Shown: positions 11,126 through 24,066 of the stretch, piece after piece | Numbering within the stretch: the stretch's first letter is position 1 | Layout: every line of letters starts with the position of its first letter | NCBI GenBank assembly: GCA_039545295.1 | Contig: BCIK01000003.1 | Coordinates: 1,178,001 to 1,242,000, forward strand | Length of the DNA: 64,000 nt | Direction of reading: 5' to 3' | Source of the DNA: Udeniomyces pyricola | Taxonomy: Eukaryota > Basidiomycota > Tremellomycetes > Cystofilobasidiales > Mrakiaceae | The notes under the pieces: generated by a model | Seen by the model: only the letters and a program-made list of their open reading frames with translations | Told to the model about the DNA's origin: nothing | Database searches by the model: none | Position numbers and translations under genes: made by a program

Positions 11126-14100
11126 ATGTCGTCTTCTGCCTCGTCCCTCCCTCCCATGGCCGCTCCTTCCACGTCGGAAGGCGCCGGTGCTGAGGTCGCC
11201 TCCAACGCTGCTGCCCCGGCCGCTGCCGTTATCACCACCCCTACCAACGTCGACTCGGACGATGAGGAGCTTGCCCCGACCGCGAGCTCTGACTCGACAG
11301 CCGCCGCCATCCACCCGCGTTCGCCCTCGTCGTTCGTTCGGGTGCCTGCCCCTCAAGGCCACCTCTACCCGCCCGCCACTGGGCGAGGCATCACCCCAAA
11401 CGACGAGGGGGAGCCCAGTAACGAGCAGAAGTGGGAGGATGGCGAGGCCGACATGGTTCTCGAGCTCGCCGACGGCACCGGCTTCGAGGGAGTCGGTTTC
11501 GGTGCCAAGGACAAGAGTGCAGGCGGAGAGTGCGTCTTCCAGACGGGTAAGTTGCTCTCTTCTACTATCCTGAGACGCGTAGAACCGAGCTCTACAAAAG
11601 CAGCAGAGGTGAGGCAGAGGGCGAGAGCGCGAGCGAGATCGACAGCGGAGTAGCCGCTCCTCTTCGGCTCCTTTTCCGAAATTTTCAACGGTGCCCTGCC
11701 CGACATGCCCGATCTCCCCTTGTTTCGTTTTTTCCCCTTCCAAGACTCAATGGCTCAGGCCACATCAACTCCTCCATACATCACTACACTCTTTGCGATA
11801 GCTTGACTTTTTCTCTCTGGCTTGTCGAGCTGAAGTGAGAGCCTCATGCTAACTCCGCTCCTCCTCCCATTTCCCCGTCTCCCCGCTCAATCTTTCTGTG
11901 CCCCCGTGCTTTGCGTCATACCTCCTCCCCCGTCTTTGCGTTTCTCGGTTGTCTTTCTCCTCTGTCCTTTTCCCCAACCCTTCCCTATCGCCATGCCTTG
12001 TACAACCCAGGCATGGTCGGTTACCCCGAGTCGCTGACCGACCCGTCGTACCGATCCCAAATCCTTATCCTTACTTATCCCCTCGTCGGCAACTACGGTG
12101 TCCCCGAAAGGCCCGCCTCGCTCAAGCCAACCGAGGTCCACCTCGACTCTCTTCCTGCCGCATTCGAGTCGTCGGCCATTCACGTCGCCGCCCTCGTCGT
12201 TGGAGCTTACCACCCATCGTTCTCGCATTACCTCGCCAAGTCATCGCTCGGCAAGTGGCTTAAGGACGAGGGCGTTCCCGCCATCTGGGGAGTCGACACC
12301 CGAGCTCTTACCAAGCGTCTCAGGGAGAAGGGATCTACCCTCGGACGAGTCCTTAGCAGGAAGGAGTCCAGCTTCGGCGAGTCGCAGAGCTCCGAGGGTG
12401 AGCGTGGCCGCAACCTTTTCCCGAGTGTTGGGCCGTCTGGCCTTCTCTCCATCCCCAACCGGCTCTTTGGCAGCGGTGCCTCCAACGACGATGCCACTTC
12501 GACCTCGCCCAACGGCTCGGCCGTCTCCTCCAAGGACTGGCGAAGTTCTTACAACGTCGTCCCATTCTCGGACCCCAACCTTGGTAACCTTGTCGCCGAT
12601 GTCTCGGTTAAGAAGCCCGTCCTTTACACGCCTATGGGTGTTTCTCACGTCGAGCCCAGCGTTCACCCCCGGGAGGGCCGACCTATGAGGGTCATTGCCG
12701 TCGATGTTGGTATGAAGTACAACCAGATCCGATGCTTCACCAAGCGAGGAATCGAGGTTAAGGTCGTCCCCTGGGTAAGTTTCCAGTCCTCGTCATTCTG
12801 CTTTTCGTCGTCCTTGTTCTTTCCTGCTTTTTCTTTCCAACCCGCTTACCCTTTCCGGATCTGTTGTTCTTGCTCTTTCTTCATCTCAGGACTACAACTG
12901 GAACAAGCTCGAGACCGAACCATTTGATGGTCTCTTCCTCTCCAACGGTCCTGGTGACCCCTCGCTCGTCTCTGCGACTATCACCCACATCCAGGAGTCC
13001 ATCGCCGCCGCCAAGTACCCCATTTTCGGTATCTGTCTCGGTCACCAGCTTCTCGCCCTCGCTTCGGGCGCCACTACCAGCAAGATGAAGTACGGTAACC
13101 GAGGCATGAACATCCCCTGCAACGACACCTCGTCCGGTCGATGCTACATCACTTCCCAGAACCACGGTTACCAGGTCAGTCCTTGGCTGCAGTTCAGGAG
13201 TTTCATTCTCAGGCTTCTTACCAGTGCTGATGCGTGTCTCTATCTTGTCCTCTCAGGTCGATGTCTCCTCCCTCAAGGATGGCTGGTCGGAGCTTTTCCA
13301 AAACGCCAACGACGGCTCCAACGAGGGTATCTGGAAGGGCAAGGACGGTCTCCCCTACTTCTCGGTCCAGTTCCACCCCGAGTCCAGCCCTGGTCCCAAA
13401 GACACCGAATTCCTTTTCGACGTTTTCATTAACAACATGTCTGACTGTGCCGTCGCTCAGAAGCTCGTTCCCATTGTCATGCCAGGAGGTGACAAGGCCG
13501 AGAACGAGGCTCGAAAGCCCCGAGTTGACGTCAAGAAGGTCCTTGTCCTTGGATCGGGTGGTCTCTCCATCGGTCAGGCTGGAGAGTTCGATTACTCTGG
13601 TACGTTCATTTCCTCCTGCCAATTTCACAATGCCCGGTATAACTCCGTTGAGTCTTAGCATTGACCTCGCTCCTACTCCTCAATTCTAACAGGTTCCCAA
13701 GCCATCAAGGCGCTCAAGGAGGAGGGCATCTACACCGTCCTTGTCAACCCTAACATTGCCACGATCCAGACCTCCAAGGGTCTCGCCGACAAGGTCTACT
13801 TCCTCCCCGTCACTGCCGACTTTGTCCGCAAGATCATCAAGCACGAGAAGCCCGACGGTATCTACGTCACCTTCGGAGGTCAGACCGCGCTCTCGGTTGG
13901 TATTAAGCTCAAGGACGAGTTCGAGGGGCTCGGCGTCAAGGTGCTCGGAACCCAGATCGACACCATCATCACGACCGAGGACCGAGAGCTCTTTGCTCGA
14001 GCCATGGAAGAGATTGGCGAGAAGTGCGCCGAGTCGGCCTCGGCCGTCAACTTTGACGAGGCTTACACCGCCGCCAAGACCATTGGTTTCCCCGTCATTG

Positions 14101-17100
14101 TCCGAGCCGCCTTCGCCCTCGGTGGTCTTGGTTCAGGATTCGCATCGAACGAGGAGGAGCTCCGAGAGCTTTGCAACAAGGCGTTCGCCACCTCGCCCCA
14201 GGTCCTCGTCGAGAAGTCCATGAAGGGCTGGAAGGAGATCGAGTACGAAGTTGTTCGAGACTGCAGGGACAACTGCATCACTGTTTGCAACATGGAGGTT
14301 CGTTATATATTTTGTTTTGGGCTTCTTGATGAAGGACTCTGGTCCTCTCAAATCCAAGTTGAAGTTGACTAAATGTCCGTGTCTTTGTTCGATATATATC
14401 ACAGAATTTCGACCCCCTCGGTATCCACACCGGTGATTCGATCGTCGTCGCCCCCTCTCAGACGCTCTCGGATTCGGACTACAACATGCTTCGAACCACT
14501 GCCGTCAACGTCATCCGACATCTCGGTGTCGTTGGAGAGTGAGTTTGAACGATCAATGTTTGGCACTCCTAATTTTGACTGGTCTACAGGACTAACGAAC
14601 ATTTTGCTTTCAACTCGCAGGTGCAACATTCAGTACGCCCTCAACCCTTACTCGCAAGAGTACTGCATCATCGAGGTCAACGCCCGACTCTCTCGATCCT
14701 CGGCGCTCGCGTCCAAGGCTACCGGATACCCTCTCGCCTACACTGCCGCCAAGCTCGGTCTCAACATCCCGCTCAACGAGATCCGAAACTCGGTCACTAA
14801 GGTTACCTCGGCCTGCTTCGAGCCCTCGCTCGACTACATTGTCGTCAAGATCCCTCGGTGGGATCTTAAGAAGTTCTCCCGGGTTTCCACCGCGTTGAGC
14901 TCAAGCATGAAGTCCGTCGGAGAGGTCATGTCTATTGGCAGGACGTTTGAAGAGACCATTCAGAAGGCCATCCGGGCCATCGACGACCAGTTCGCTGGAT
15001 TCTCACAGGTACGTCGCTGCGTTGCTTCCCCGCCCCGTCCTGTTTGAACGTTCCCATACAGCTCTAACGCTTGACTCTTTGATTTGGCATCATTCGCTCA
15101 TTCAGAACGACTACGTTGAGGACATCGACTACGAGATTCGCAATCCGTCCGACAAGCGACTCTTCGCCATCGCTACCGCTTTTGGCCGAGGCTACTCCGT
15201 CGACAAGATCCACGAGATGTCGTCGATTGACAAGTGGTTCCTCCGAAAGCTCGAGAGGATCAGCCAGATGGAGAAGATCGTTGGGTGCGTCATTCGATCA
15301 CGGGCAATCTCTGCACTTCCTGCTTCATTTTGCCTGAGATTCATAGTTAACGTTATCCTTATCCACGGTCTTCCTGTTGCCATTCTTTCTTTTACTTTAC
15401 AGAACTTACAACATGTCCACCGTTCCCTCGGAGCTCCTGCGACAGGCCAAGCAGCTCGGATTCTCGGATCGACAGGTCGCCAAGGGCCTCCAGTCTAACG
15501 AGCTCGCCGTTCGACGCCTCAGGCAGGACCACGGCATCGCGCCCTTCGTCAAGCAGATCGACACCGTTGCCGCTGAATTCCCCGCGTTCACCAACTACCT
15601 CTACACCACGTACAACGCCGTCGAGCACGATGTCGACTTCGAGGATAAGGGTGTCATGGTTCTTGGTTCGGGTGTCTACCGAATTGGTTCGTCGGTCGAG
15701 TTCGATTGGTGCGCCGTCACTGCGATCCGAACGCTTCGATCGCTTGGCCTCAAGACGGTCATGATCAACTACAACCCCGAGACGGTCTCGACCGACTACG
15801 ACGAGGCTGATCGACTCTACTTCGAGAACATCTCGCTCGAGACGGTTCTCGACATTTACGACACCGAGCGCTCGTCGGGTGTCATGATGGCCATGGGTGG
15901 TCAGACCCCTAACAACATCGCCCTCCCGCTCTACCGACAAAACGTCAAGATTTACGGAACCTCCCCCGAGATGATTGTGCGTATTCCAAGATCTGACTTG
16001 TTCCAAGTTTGGGGTCGTGTTGTACTTTGTTCCCCCACTAACGACTTGACATGTATTTTGGTATTTTTTCCTTCATCCTAATCCTTGCAGGATACTGCCG
16101 AGAACCGATACAAGTTCTCGCGAATGCTCGACAAGATCGGCGTCGACCAGCCTTTGTGGAAGGAGCTCACCACGTTCGAGGAGGCCCAGACCTTCTGCGA
16201 CAAGGTCGGCTACCCGGTCCTCGTCCGACCGTCGTTCGTCCTCTCCGGTGCGGCGATGAACGTCGTCTCGTCCGGTGACGACCTCGCTACCTACCTCAAC
16301 CAGGCCACCGCCGTCTCTCGTGAGCACCCGGTCGTCATCACCAAGTACATCGAGGAGGCCAAGGAGATCGAGATGGACGCCGTCGCCAAGGACGGAAAGA
16401 TGGTCATGCACTACATCTCGGAGCACGTCGAGAACGCCGGTGTCCACTCTGGTGACGCCACGCTTATCCTCCCGCCCCAGGATCTCGACCCCGAGACCGT
16501 CCGCCGCATCGAAGTTGCCACTCAGAAGATTGGAGAAGCCCTCAACGTTACTGGACCGTACAACATCCAGTTCATCGCCAAGAACAACGAGATCAAGGTC
16601 ATTGAGTGCAACCTTCGAGCCGCTCGATCGACGCCGTTCGTCTCCAAGGTCACTGGCATCAACGCCATTGAGATGGCGACCAAGGTCATGCTTGGCTACC
16701 CCGTTCAGGCGTACCCTGACCCCAAGCTTCCCAAGAACTACGTTGGCATCAAGGTTCCTCAGTTCTCATTCTCTCGACTTGCCGGTACGTCATCCTCCTT
16801 CTACGCTCTGTCCTGCCAACACGCTTCCTTTCGCTGCACTTACTGATTGCTGTTCGTCTGCGCTGGTTTTCGCGTTCTTTTCTTTGCTCTCAGGTGCCGA
16901 CCCGATTCTCGGTGTCGAGATGGCTTCGACTGGAGAGGTTGCTTGCTTCGGCGAGAACAAGTACGACGCTTACCTTAAGGCCCTCATCTCAACTGGTATC
17001 ACCATCCCCAAGAAGAACATCCTCCTCTCCATCGGATCATTCAAGGAGAAGCTCGAGATGCTTCCCTCGGTCCAAAAGCTCCACCGAATGGGATTCAACA

Positions 17101-20014
17101 TCTTCGCTACCGCTGGAACGTCCGACTTCATCCAGGTTCGTCCTTCCTTCGATTGACTTTTCGGCGGGCGCCGCTTTTGATTGCTTGCGCTGACCGTTTG
17201 GAGCTGTTTCTACCTTTGTCTTTATTACCTTTTTCAGGAGCACGGCATTCCCGTCAAGTACCTCGAGTACCTCGGTGAGGACGATGCCCAGGATGCGCAG
17301 AAGGCCGAGTACTCGCTTGAGCAGCATCTCGCCAAGAACCTCATCGACCTCTACATCAACTTGCCGTCCAAGAACCGATACCGACGACCTGCCACCTACG
17401 TCTCGTCCGGTTACCGATCTCGACGAATGGCGGTTGACTACGCTGTCCCTCTTGTGACCAACGTCAAGTGCGCCAAGCTCTTCATCGAGGCCATCGTCCG
17501 ACAGCCGACGCTCGACATCTCGTCGGTCGACTACAAGACCTCACACGAGACCTTCACCTTCCCTGGTCTCGTCTCGATCCAGACGTTCGTTCCTGGCGTC
17601 GCCAAGGCCGGGTCCGATGACCTCTCGACTGTCACCCAGGCTGCCGTCCGAGGTGGTTTCTCGATGGTCCAGGTCCTTCCCCAGGGTGTTGGCTCGCGCG
17701 TCGAGGACGGCAAGTCGCTCGCTGTCGCCCAGGGCAACTCGAACGCCCAGGCCCACTGCGACTATGTCCTCGGTATCGCTGCCACTGCTGACAATGCCGC
17801 CAAGCTCCACGGCGACGACGTCGCTTCTGGTACCCGATCGCTCTTCATCCCGGCCCAGTTCGCCTCCAACACCGTCAACAAGGTCGCTACCGTCGCCGGT
17901 CACTTTGCTGCTTGGCCCGCTGAGAAGCCCATCGTCACCGACGCCAAGACGACCGACCTCGCTTCGATCTTGCTCCTTGCCTCGCTTCACTCGCGCAACA
18001 TCCACGTCGTTAACGTCAAGACCCGAGACGACATCCTCCTCATCGCGCTCTCCAAGGAGAAGGGCCTCAAGGTCACTTGCGACGTCGCTGTCTACTCGCT
18101 CTTCTTCACCAAGGAGGCTTTCCCCGGATCGACGTGCTTGCCCTCGGCCGAGGACCAGAAGGCGCTCTGGGACAACCTCGCCGTCATCGACACTTTCTCT
18201 GTCGGCAGCATCCCATACCAGCTTGCCATTGACCTCAAGCAGGAAGTCTCGCCCTCGACCGGTATCGAGGAGACCTTGCCTCTCCTTCTCTCGGCCGTTT
18301 CGGATGGACGATTGACCCTCGAGGACATCACCCTTCGATTGCACGACAACCCCCGAGCCATCTTCGATCTCCCGGAGCAGAACCAGACTCATGTCGAGGT
18401 TGACATCGACCGAAAGACGCTCTTCTCTGGAGGCAAGGACTGCTGGTCGCCCCTCGCTGGTCAGACCGTCTCGGGTGTCGTTCACCGAGTTGTTCTTGGC
18501 GGCAAGTCTGCCTTCCTTGACGGTACCGCTTCCCTCTCAGCCCTTGGACGAGACCTGTCCGCTTCGCCTACGCCCCGAAACCGCAAGACGCAGCGAACGT
18601 CGTCCTTCTCGCGACCCAACGGACGACCGTCGCTCTCGGGCCCCTCGAACGTCATGGCTCCCACTTCGCCCCGCTCGCCTTCGGCCAAGGGCCCCGAGTT
18701 CTTCCAGCCGCTCGCTGTTGCCCCCAGCAGCATGTTTGAGCGAACGTCGCGTCTCGGCTCGATTCTCCAGGCTCACCCGTCATTCCACCGACGCCACGTG
18801 CTCTCCGTCAAGCAGTACACTCGGGAAGACCTCCACGTCATCTTCACCCTCGCTTCGGAGATGCGCACTGCTGTCGAGCGACACGGCGTCGTCGACACGC
18901 TCAAGGGCCGAGTCATCTCGACCCTCTTCTACGAGCCCTCGACTCGAACCTCGATGTCGTTCGAGGCCGCCATGAAGCGATGCGGTGGTGAGGTCACGGC
19001 CGTCAACGCCGATGCCTCTTCGGTTCGAAAGGGCGAGTCGCTCCAGGACACGATCCGAACTCTCGGTTCCTACACCGACGCCGTCGTTCTCCGACACCCC
19101 GACGTCGGATCGTCCAAGCTCGCCGCCAAGGTCTCGCCCGTTCCGATCCTCAACGCTGGCGATGGCGCTGGAGAGCACCCCTCGCAGGGCATGCTTGACG
19201 TCTTTACCATCCGAGAGGAGCTCGGCTCCGTCAACGGTCTTACTATCACCATCAGTGAGTGTCTCATACCTGCGACAGAGCAGTTTAGTTCCAGCCACAC
19301 CATACTAATATTTTTTTCTGATTTTTTTTTTTTGCTCATGAATAGTCGGTGACCTCAAGTTTGGCCGAACGACCCACAGCCTCATCAGGTTCCTTTCGCT
19401 CTACGACGTCAGCATCAACCTCGTCTCGCCGCCTTCGCTCGCCATGCCCGAGCAGATCGTCTCGGCCGTCCGACGAGCTGGCATCAACGTCAAGGAGTGC
19501 CACTCCCTCGACGAAGTTCTTTCGACCTCGGTGAGTCGACGCGAAAAATATTGGATTGCTGTCTTCTTTGTGGAGTGGTTGGCTCGAGGTTTTGCTCACA
19601 CCAACAATCTTTTTTCTTTTCGTTTTTGTTTGCTTTTTCTCTGCTTCCAGGATGTCCTCTACGTCACCCGAACCCAGAAGGAGAGGTTCGAGTCGGAGGC
19701 TGAGTACGAGGCTGTCAAGGTTTGTCCTTACTCCTCATCTCTGGTTTCATCCCTTTCTATCATCACCTCCTCTCATGCCAACACCCGACTGACAATCTCT
19801 CTTCTTCTTTCTCACCTTCTTTTAGGACATGTTCGTCATCAACAACGAGGTCCTCTCCCGCGCCAAGCCCACCACGATCGTCATGCACCCCCTTCCTCGG
19901 TTGGGCGAGATCGACCCGGAGCTCGACTTCCACCCGAACGCCGCTTACTTCCGACAGATGAAGTACGGCCTCTTCGTCCGAATGGCCCTCCTCACTCTCG
20001 TCCTCGGAGCTTAG
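11126..20014 (+). CDS. URA2: URA2: glutamine-dependent carbamoyl-phosphate synthase / pseudo-dihydroorotase / aspartate transcarbamylase
   Basis: This polypeptide carries out the first two steps of pyrimidine synthesis. Fifteen exons join in frame to 2362 residues: 11126-11546, 12011-12774, 12890-13174, 13257-13599, 13693-14297, 14405-14538, 14621-15008, 15106-15284, 15403-15976, 16091-16784, 16894-17135, 17238-19254, 19346-19530, 19651-19719 and 19826-20014. Domains: an Ala/Ser/Asp-rich N-terminal extension (1 to about 135); glutaminase (about 140-520) with nucleophile Cys in GICLGHQ and His/Glu in QFHPES; CPSase large half A from about 583 ([20 protein letters not shown]) and half B from about 1122 ([20 protein letters not shown]); an allosteric MGS-type segment near 1500; a DHOase-like segment near 1650 lacking the HxH zinc ligands (PGLVSIQTF); and ATCase about 2061-2362 with [13 protein letters not shown] and HPLPR. 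It is somewhat longer than yeast Ura2 (about 2200 residues). Feedback inhibition by UTP is known for the family. Confidence 0.97.
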
Positions 20015-20890
20015 AGAACAAACCGATAGTTGGGACGAAAAACGACAATTTTTTGTTTTGTTTTTGTTTTTCGTCTTGTGTCTTTTCTTTTTTTTAGAGT
20101 CATTTGACCCTTTTCCGTTCTCTTTACGTCTGTCTCTTTTTTTCTCTTGGAATTGTTCTTTTCTGATTGTTTTAGTGTTTCTTGCTCGCCGAATCTGAAC
20201 GTTGTCCCGTTTCTCGCTATGTGTCCTCTCTGCTTTTTTTCTTTTCTTTCTCGTCTCTCATTCTTCTGTCTTTATCTCTTCGTGTCCTCCTCTTGATCAA
20301 CTAGTCTTCCTATTTTGCACCCTACTTCGATTCGCATTCTTTTTTTTTTCCTTCGCTCGACTCCATCGTTCTCTTGATTTATTTGGTTTTCACAAATAAA
20401 ATATGTGTTTTCTCTTACTCATTTTCCTTCGGATTTGAGAGATGGGGATCGGTTTGAAAAAGAAAAAGAAAAGAAGAAAAAAAAACTTCATGATCGATGT
20501 TGGTTCGGAGGAGGGATGCACTGAATCGGAGGTGCTCATTCACAGGAATGAATTGAGTCGAGTACTCGGGTGGTTACGCAGTGCAGTGGTAGGTCAAAGA
20601 GAAATGGGGGCAAAGGATGACTGAGGGGAGGGAAAATATACATATGCCAAGGAAGCAGGAAGACAGAGGGATGAAGGAACAGATGAAGGGAAAAAGGTTT
20701 AATGATTAGAAGTAGCGAGACCATATGCATATGGATGGCCAGAGAGAAAGAGAGGGAAGGATGAATTACATATACTCCAGATCAGATCAGAAGGAGATCG
20801 GAACGAAATGAGACAAAATTGAAGGCGAGATCCAAAAGCTCTATTACATTCTACGTTGTCCGTCTCCTTCGCTTCACCTCACTCCCCTTC
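20015..20890. other. Convergent intergenic region URA2 / membrane-protein gene
   Basis: This 876-bp stretch is T-rich on the plus strand for about 380 bp after the URA2 stop, as expected of a 3' UTR, then purine-rich. No gene was recognised. Confidence 0.6.
20395..20400 (+). terminator. Candidate AATAAA polyadenylation signal of URA2
   Basis: An exact AATAAA lies 381 bp after the URA2 stop, at the end of the T-rich region. Fungal poly(A) signals are loose, so this is only a candidate. Confidence 0.3.
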
Positions 20891-23800
20891 TCATTCGTCT
20901 TCGTCATCGTCTTGAGATACGACGGGGAACCGCATTGCTTGTAAGACCAAGGCAAGCCGAAGTGCAAGGTTCCCCACGTCGGAAACGGTGAAAGCCTCGT
21001 GAAGTTGACTGCGACCTAACCACGGACGGGCGAGGACGACGACCGAACCGGACAAGGATGAGATCAAGTCGAACCAAGCACTGGGTGTGTCGATGGATAG
21101 ACATCGTGGAGAAAATCATCAGACAAATTCCAGAGACCCGATCAAAAACAGGCAAAGCAGACAAAAGATCGTTAAGATGCATCAGGCCTTTGATCGTTTA
21201 TCGAAGGGGAAAAGATGTTGTCATTGTTGTTTTGACTTGTTTTTCTTTCTATTTTTATGTATATGCAGGACTCACGCTATTCGGTGGGTCCCAGCGAACG
21301 ACCTGGCTTTCGCGTTGTGCGCGAGCTGAGAAAGCCGGGCGTAATTGACAGAAGTCTTCGCGAGCTTTGACAGAATCGGCAGGCCATGGGTTTCAATCCA
21401 GGCGCGTATGGGACCCGATGGCGCGGTTATCGGAACAAAGTCTCCCAGAGAGGCGGACGGCAAGAGGACGGGGAGGGATGAGAGGACATATTGGAGGCCG
21501 AGAAGGACCAAGAAGGCCATGGATCGCTGGCGCCAGGACCCGATGGCCTGCTCGAGCCGCCCGCTTGCTCGTTCGCGGTGCGTTGGTCGACGTCTTGCGA
21601 CTCGAACTGGAATGATGTTACCAGGACCTGCCCAGCTCCACTGTAATCGAGTCCAAAGGCTAACGCCGGGCAAAAGCCAGAGGAGATACCATCCCAGGGT
21701 GACAAGGTCGAAGACGTGCAAGTTGGAAAAGCGAGTCAGATGACTATGATCGAATATGAGATCGAGACTGTTGCTGATGACCTAGAGTTGAGGCAAAAAG
21801 GAAGGGGAAATAGATCGCAGTGACAGCATCGGAAAGTAGAGATGAGAAGGAAGAGGAAGAACATGAATTGTCAGGTCGATAGATCCCAAGGACCTAATCC
21901 CCAGATAATCTACATCAATGCAACCTGCTGGACTGGACCAAGCTCGTACCCAAGGTGTGATAGATATTCCGACCGAAGAGGAGCGCGTCCACCAGTAATT
22001 CAGGTCACACAAGTTCGCGAGCTGGGAGAGAGTAAAGTCAATGACCAAAAGCATCGCGCGTGTGAGCGGATGGCCGCTCTCCAGGAGACGATGTCCGAAT
22101 ATGGCCTCTGAAGAGCAGTACATGAGAACCCATAGACGAAACGAGAGGATAAGAACAGAAGTAGACGAAAATTAACGAACAACTGTCAGCGGTGCTAGTC
22201 TTCTCGCTATTATTTAGACCTAGAGCGGGTCACAGGAATGTAGTGTGAAAGGCATGACTCGGGTCTTACGTTGCAGCTCGGCCACGTCATAGATCATCGC
22301 CTCGCGAAGTGAGTGTGTGGCCGTCTTATTTTGGCTCGAAGAGTTGAAGGTGTTATGCTGCGCTACTTCTTGACCCACCACATCGACGGTTTTGACGATC
22401 TCAAGCTTGAGGGGAGATTCGAGAGCAAAGGTGACGTGCCAATCGAACGTGAAATCTACATTGAGATATCCGGAATTACGTCAACCAACTACACATAGCT
22501 CATCCAAAAGACAACGATGGTTTTTGAGAGTTGGCTCACCTTGCTCCTGAGGACGCTCCAGCCGGATGATGTCTTTGCGTCCGATAAAGTCAGGCTTTGG
22601 GAAGTAGGACGGTGGGTAGACGAGCTTCTCCTCGGTCGTCTCGTTCACAATCGCGTCCTTGTCCCAGCTATCGGCACCCATCTCTGGTAGTATGGGGCGT
22701 TGGTACGTTGTTCTGTGCGGAGATGAAGCGTTTCTAGGAGAGAGATGGGCAATGGCTTCGAAATGGCCGACGGTGTTGAAAGTGCGTTGGCATCGATGGT
22801 TGGCGTCTTGTGCGTCAGCCCAGAAGCAAGATCTCTATCGGCATCACAAGACAGTTCAATCAGCTGACTTGTGAAACTCTCGATATATACATGAATCAGG
22901 ATAAGGAAACAGGGAAAACGTACCCTGGTCGCGTTTAGCCGGGAATGTAAGTGCAAAAACTTGTCGAGGGAGTACTGAGGGAAGCCATCGTTGATGAGGA
23001 AGACCGAAGTTCGAGGTTGGAGAAGCAGGGTTCGATGGAAGTCTTTATTGTGCACGGGGGCAACATTCGTCTGAGAGGAAGTAATACGATTGGCGGTGTT
23101 GCTGTTCCGGAGGTCATGTTTCTCCTCCTGCTGAGCTACCTTTTCCTCTTCGGCCGATTCGTCAAGACTTTTGTCAAGTATCTCCGAGGGTAGGTTGCTC
23201 GGTGGCGGATCCGCGCTCGTGATACGAGAAGTGATTAGAGAGCTTGAAATAGCGCCTTGATCAAGGAAAGCTTGCAAGCCGTCGTATACGCCCAGCTCGG
23301 CCGACCACTGTCTGAACAGTCCTTGTGAAGGGTCTCGAAGCCAAGCTTGGTCGTCTTCAAGTTTGCTGGAGAGGACGCTGGAGTAGATGGACGAGGAACG
23401 AACGAGATCGAACTCGAGGGAATTCGACGGAACGAGGACAAAGCTTGCTTCGAGTTTGCTCGAGTAGTTTCGCGGTGCGTCAAGCAGAGAATTTAAGACA
23501 TCCCGAGGGATAGTGAGGGGGATGATTGTCTTTTGCGGTTTGATCCTAGATGAGTCGCCCTCAAACGCGAGCGAGAGAACCGAGCGGGAGAAGAGGCAGG
23601 TCCGAGAGGAGCTGGTAGTTGTAGCCGATGTGGGCTGGTTATCGGCATTTGGCGATGACACGTGGTCCTCGGGGATGGTCTGTTTAACAATGTCCAATTG
23701 CGAGGGGACGACTCGGGCGAAGACAGATGCGACGAGGTCAAAACTTTGAACTTGGCCTTTGCCTTTTGGGCCGAAGAACGGAGAGATGACGCGTGTCTCA

Positions 23801-24066
23801 GAAGCGTTTGGGGCAGAAGCGGTGATGGCGGGCATCTTGGTGGATGTATGGTGAGCATATTGGTGGGGGTGCTGTACGGCATTGTATATGGAAGAGAATC
23901 CCATGATGAGGGCATAGAGAAGCCCAAGGCCGACGATGGTAGTGCCCAAGAGGGATAGAATGAGGCAGAATCTGAAACACGTCAGGGTGGACTTGGGACG
24001 TTTCGGTCTGACTCGGAGGGGTCCGGCATCGGGCTCCAAAACGAGTTTTTCTGTTGTTTGGTCCAT
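20891..24066 (-). CDS. Unrecognised multi-pass membrane protein with large lumenal domain
   Basis: Not assigned to a family. From the ATG at 24066 (MDQTTEKLVLEPDAG) a basic cytosolic stretch leads into one hydrophobic segment, FRFCLILSLLGTTIVGLGLL (about residues 31-52). About 450 mostly polar residues with several N-x-S/T sites follow, so this part is probably lumenal. Recognisable stretches are VFLINDGFPQYSLDKF, GHFEAIAHLSPRNASS, SYFPKPDFIGRKDIIRLE (about 22580) and FDWHVTFALESPLKLEIV (about 22410). Further hydrophobic helices come near 22,060 (MLLVIDFTLSQLANL), 21,690 (LVTLGWYLLWLLPGVSL), 21,520 (MAFLVLLGLQYVLSSLPVLL) and 21,030. It ends in an acidic tail, SQDDDEDE, with TGA at 20891-20893. 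At least five introns are present, two of them unresolved. One N-terminal helix, a big lumenal domain and a C-terminal helix cluster recall CLPTM1-type proteins, but only in layout. Membrane topology is the firmest statement. Confidence 0.6.

Noticed and set aside
17541..18485. 314-codon open frame on the minus strand inside URA2
   Set aside because: It lies wholly antisense to the conserved URA2 exon 12 and is a by-product of its GC-rich third positions; the sequence has no domain-like pattern.
17555..18700. Loss of DHOase zinc ligands as a novel event
   Set aside because: An inactive DHOase segment in Ura2 is already established for fungi, so it is reported only as low interest.
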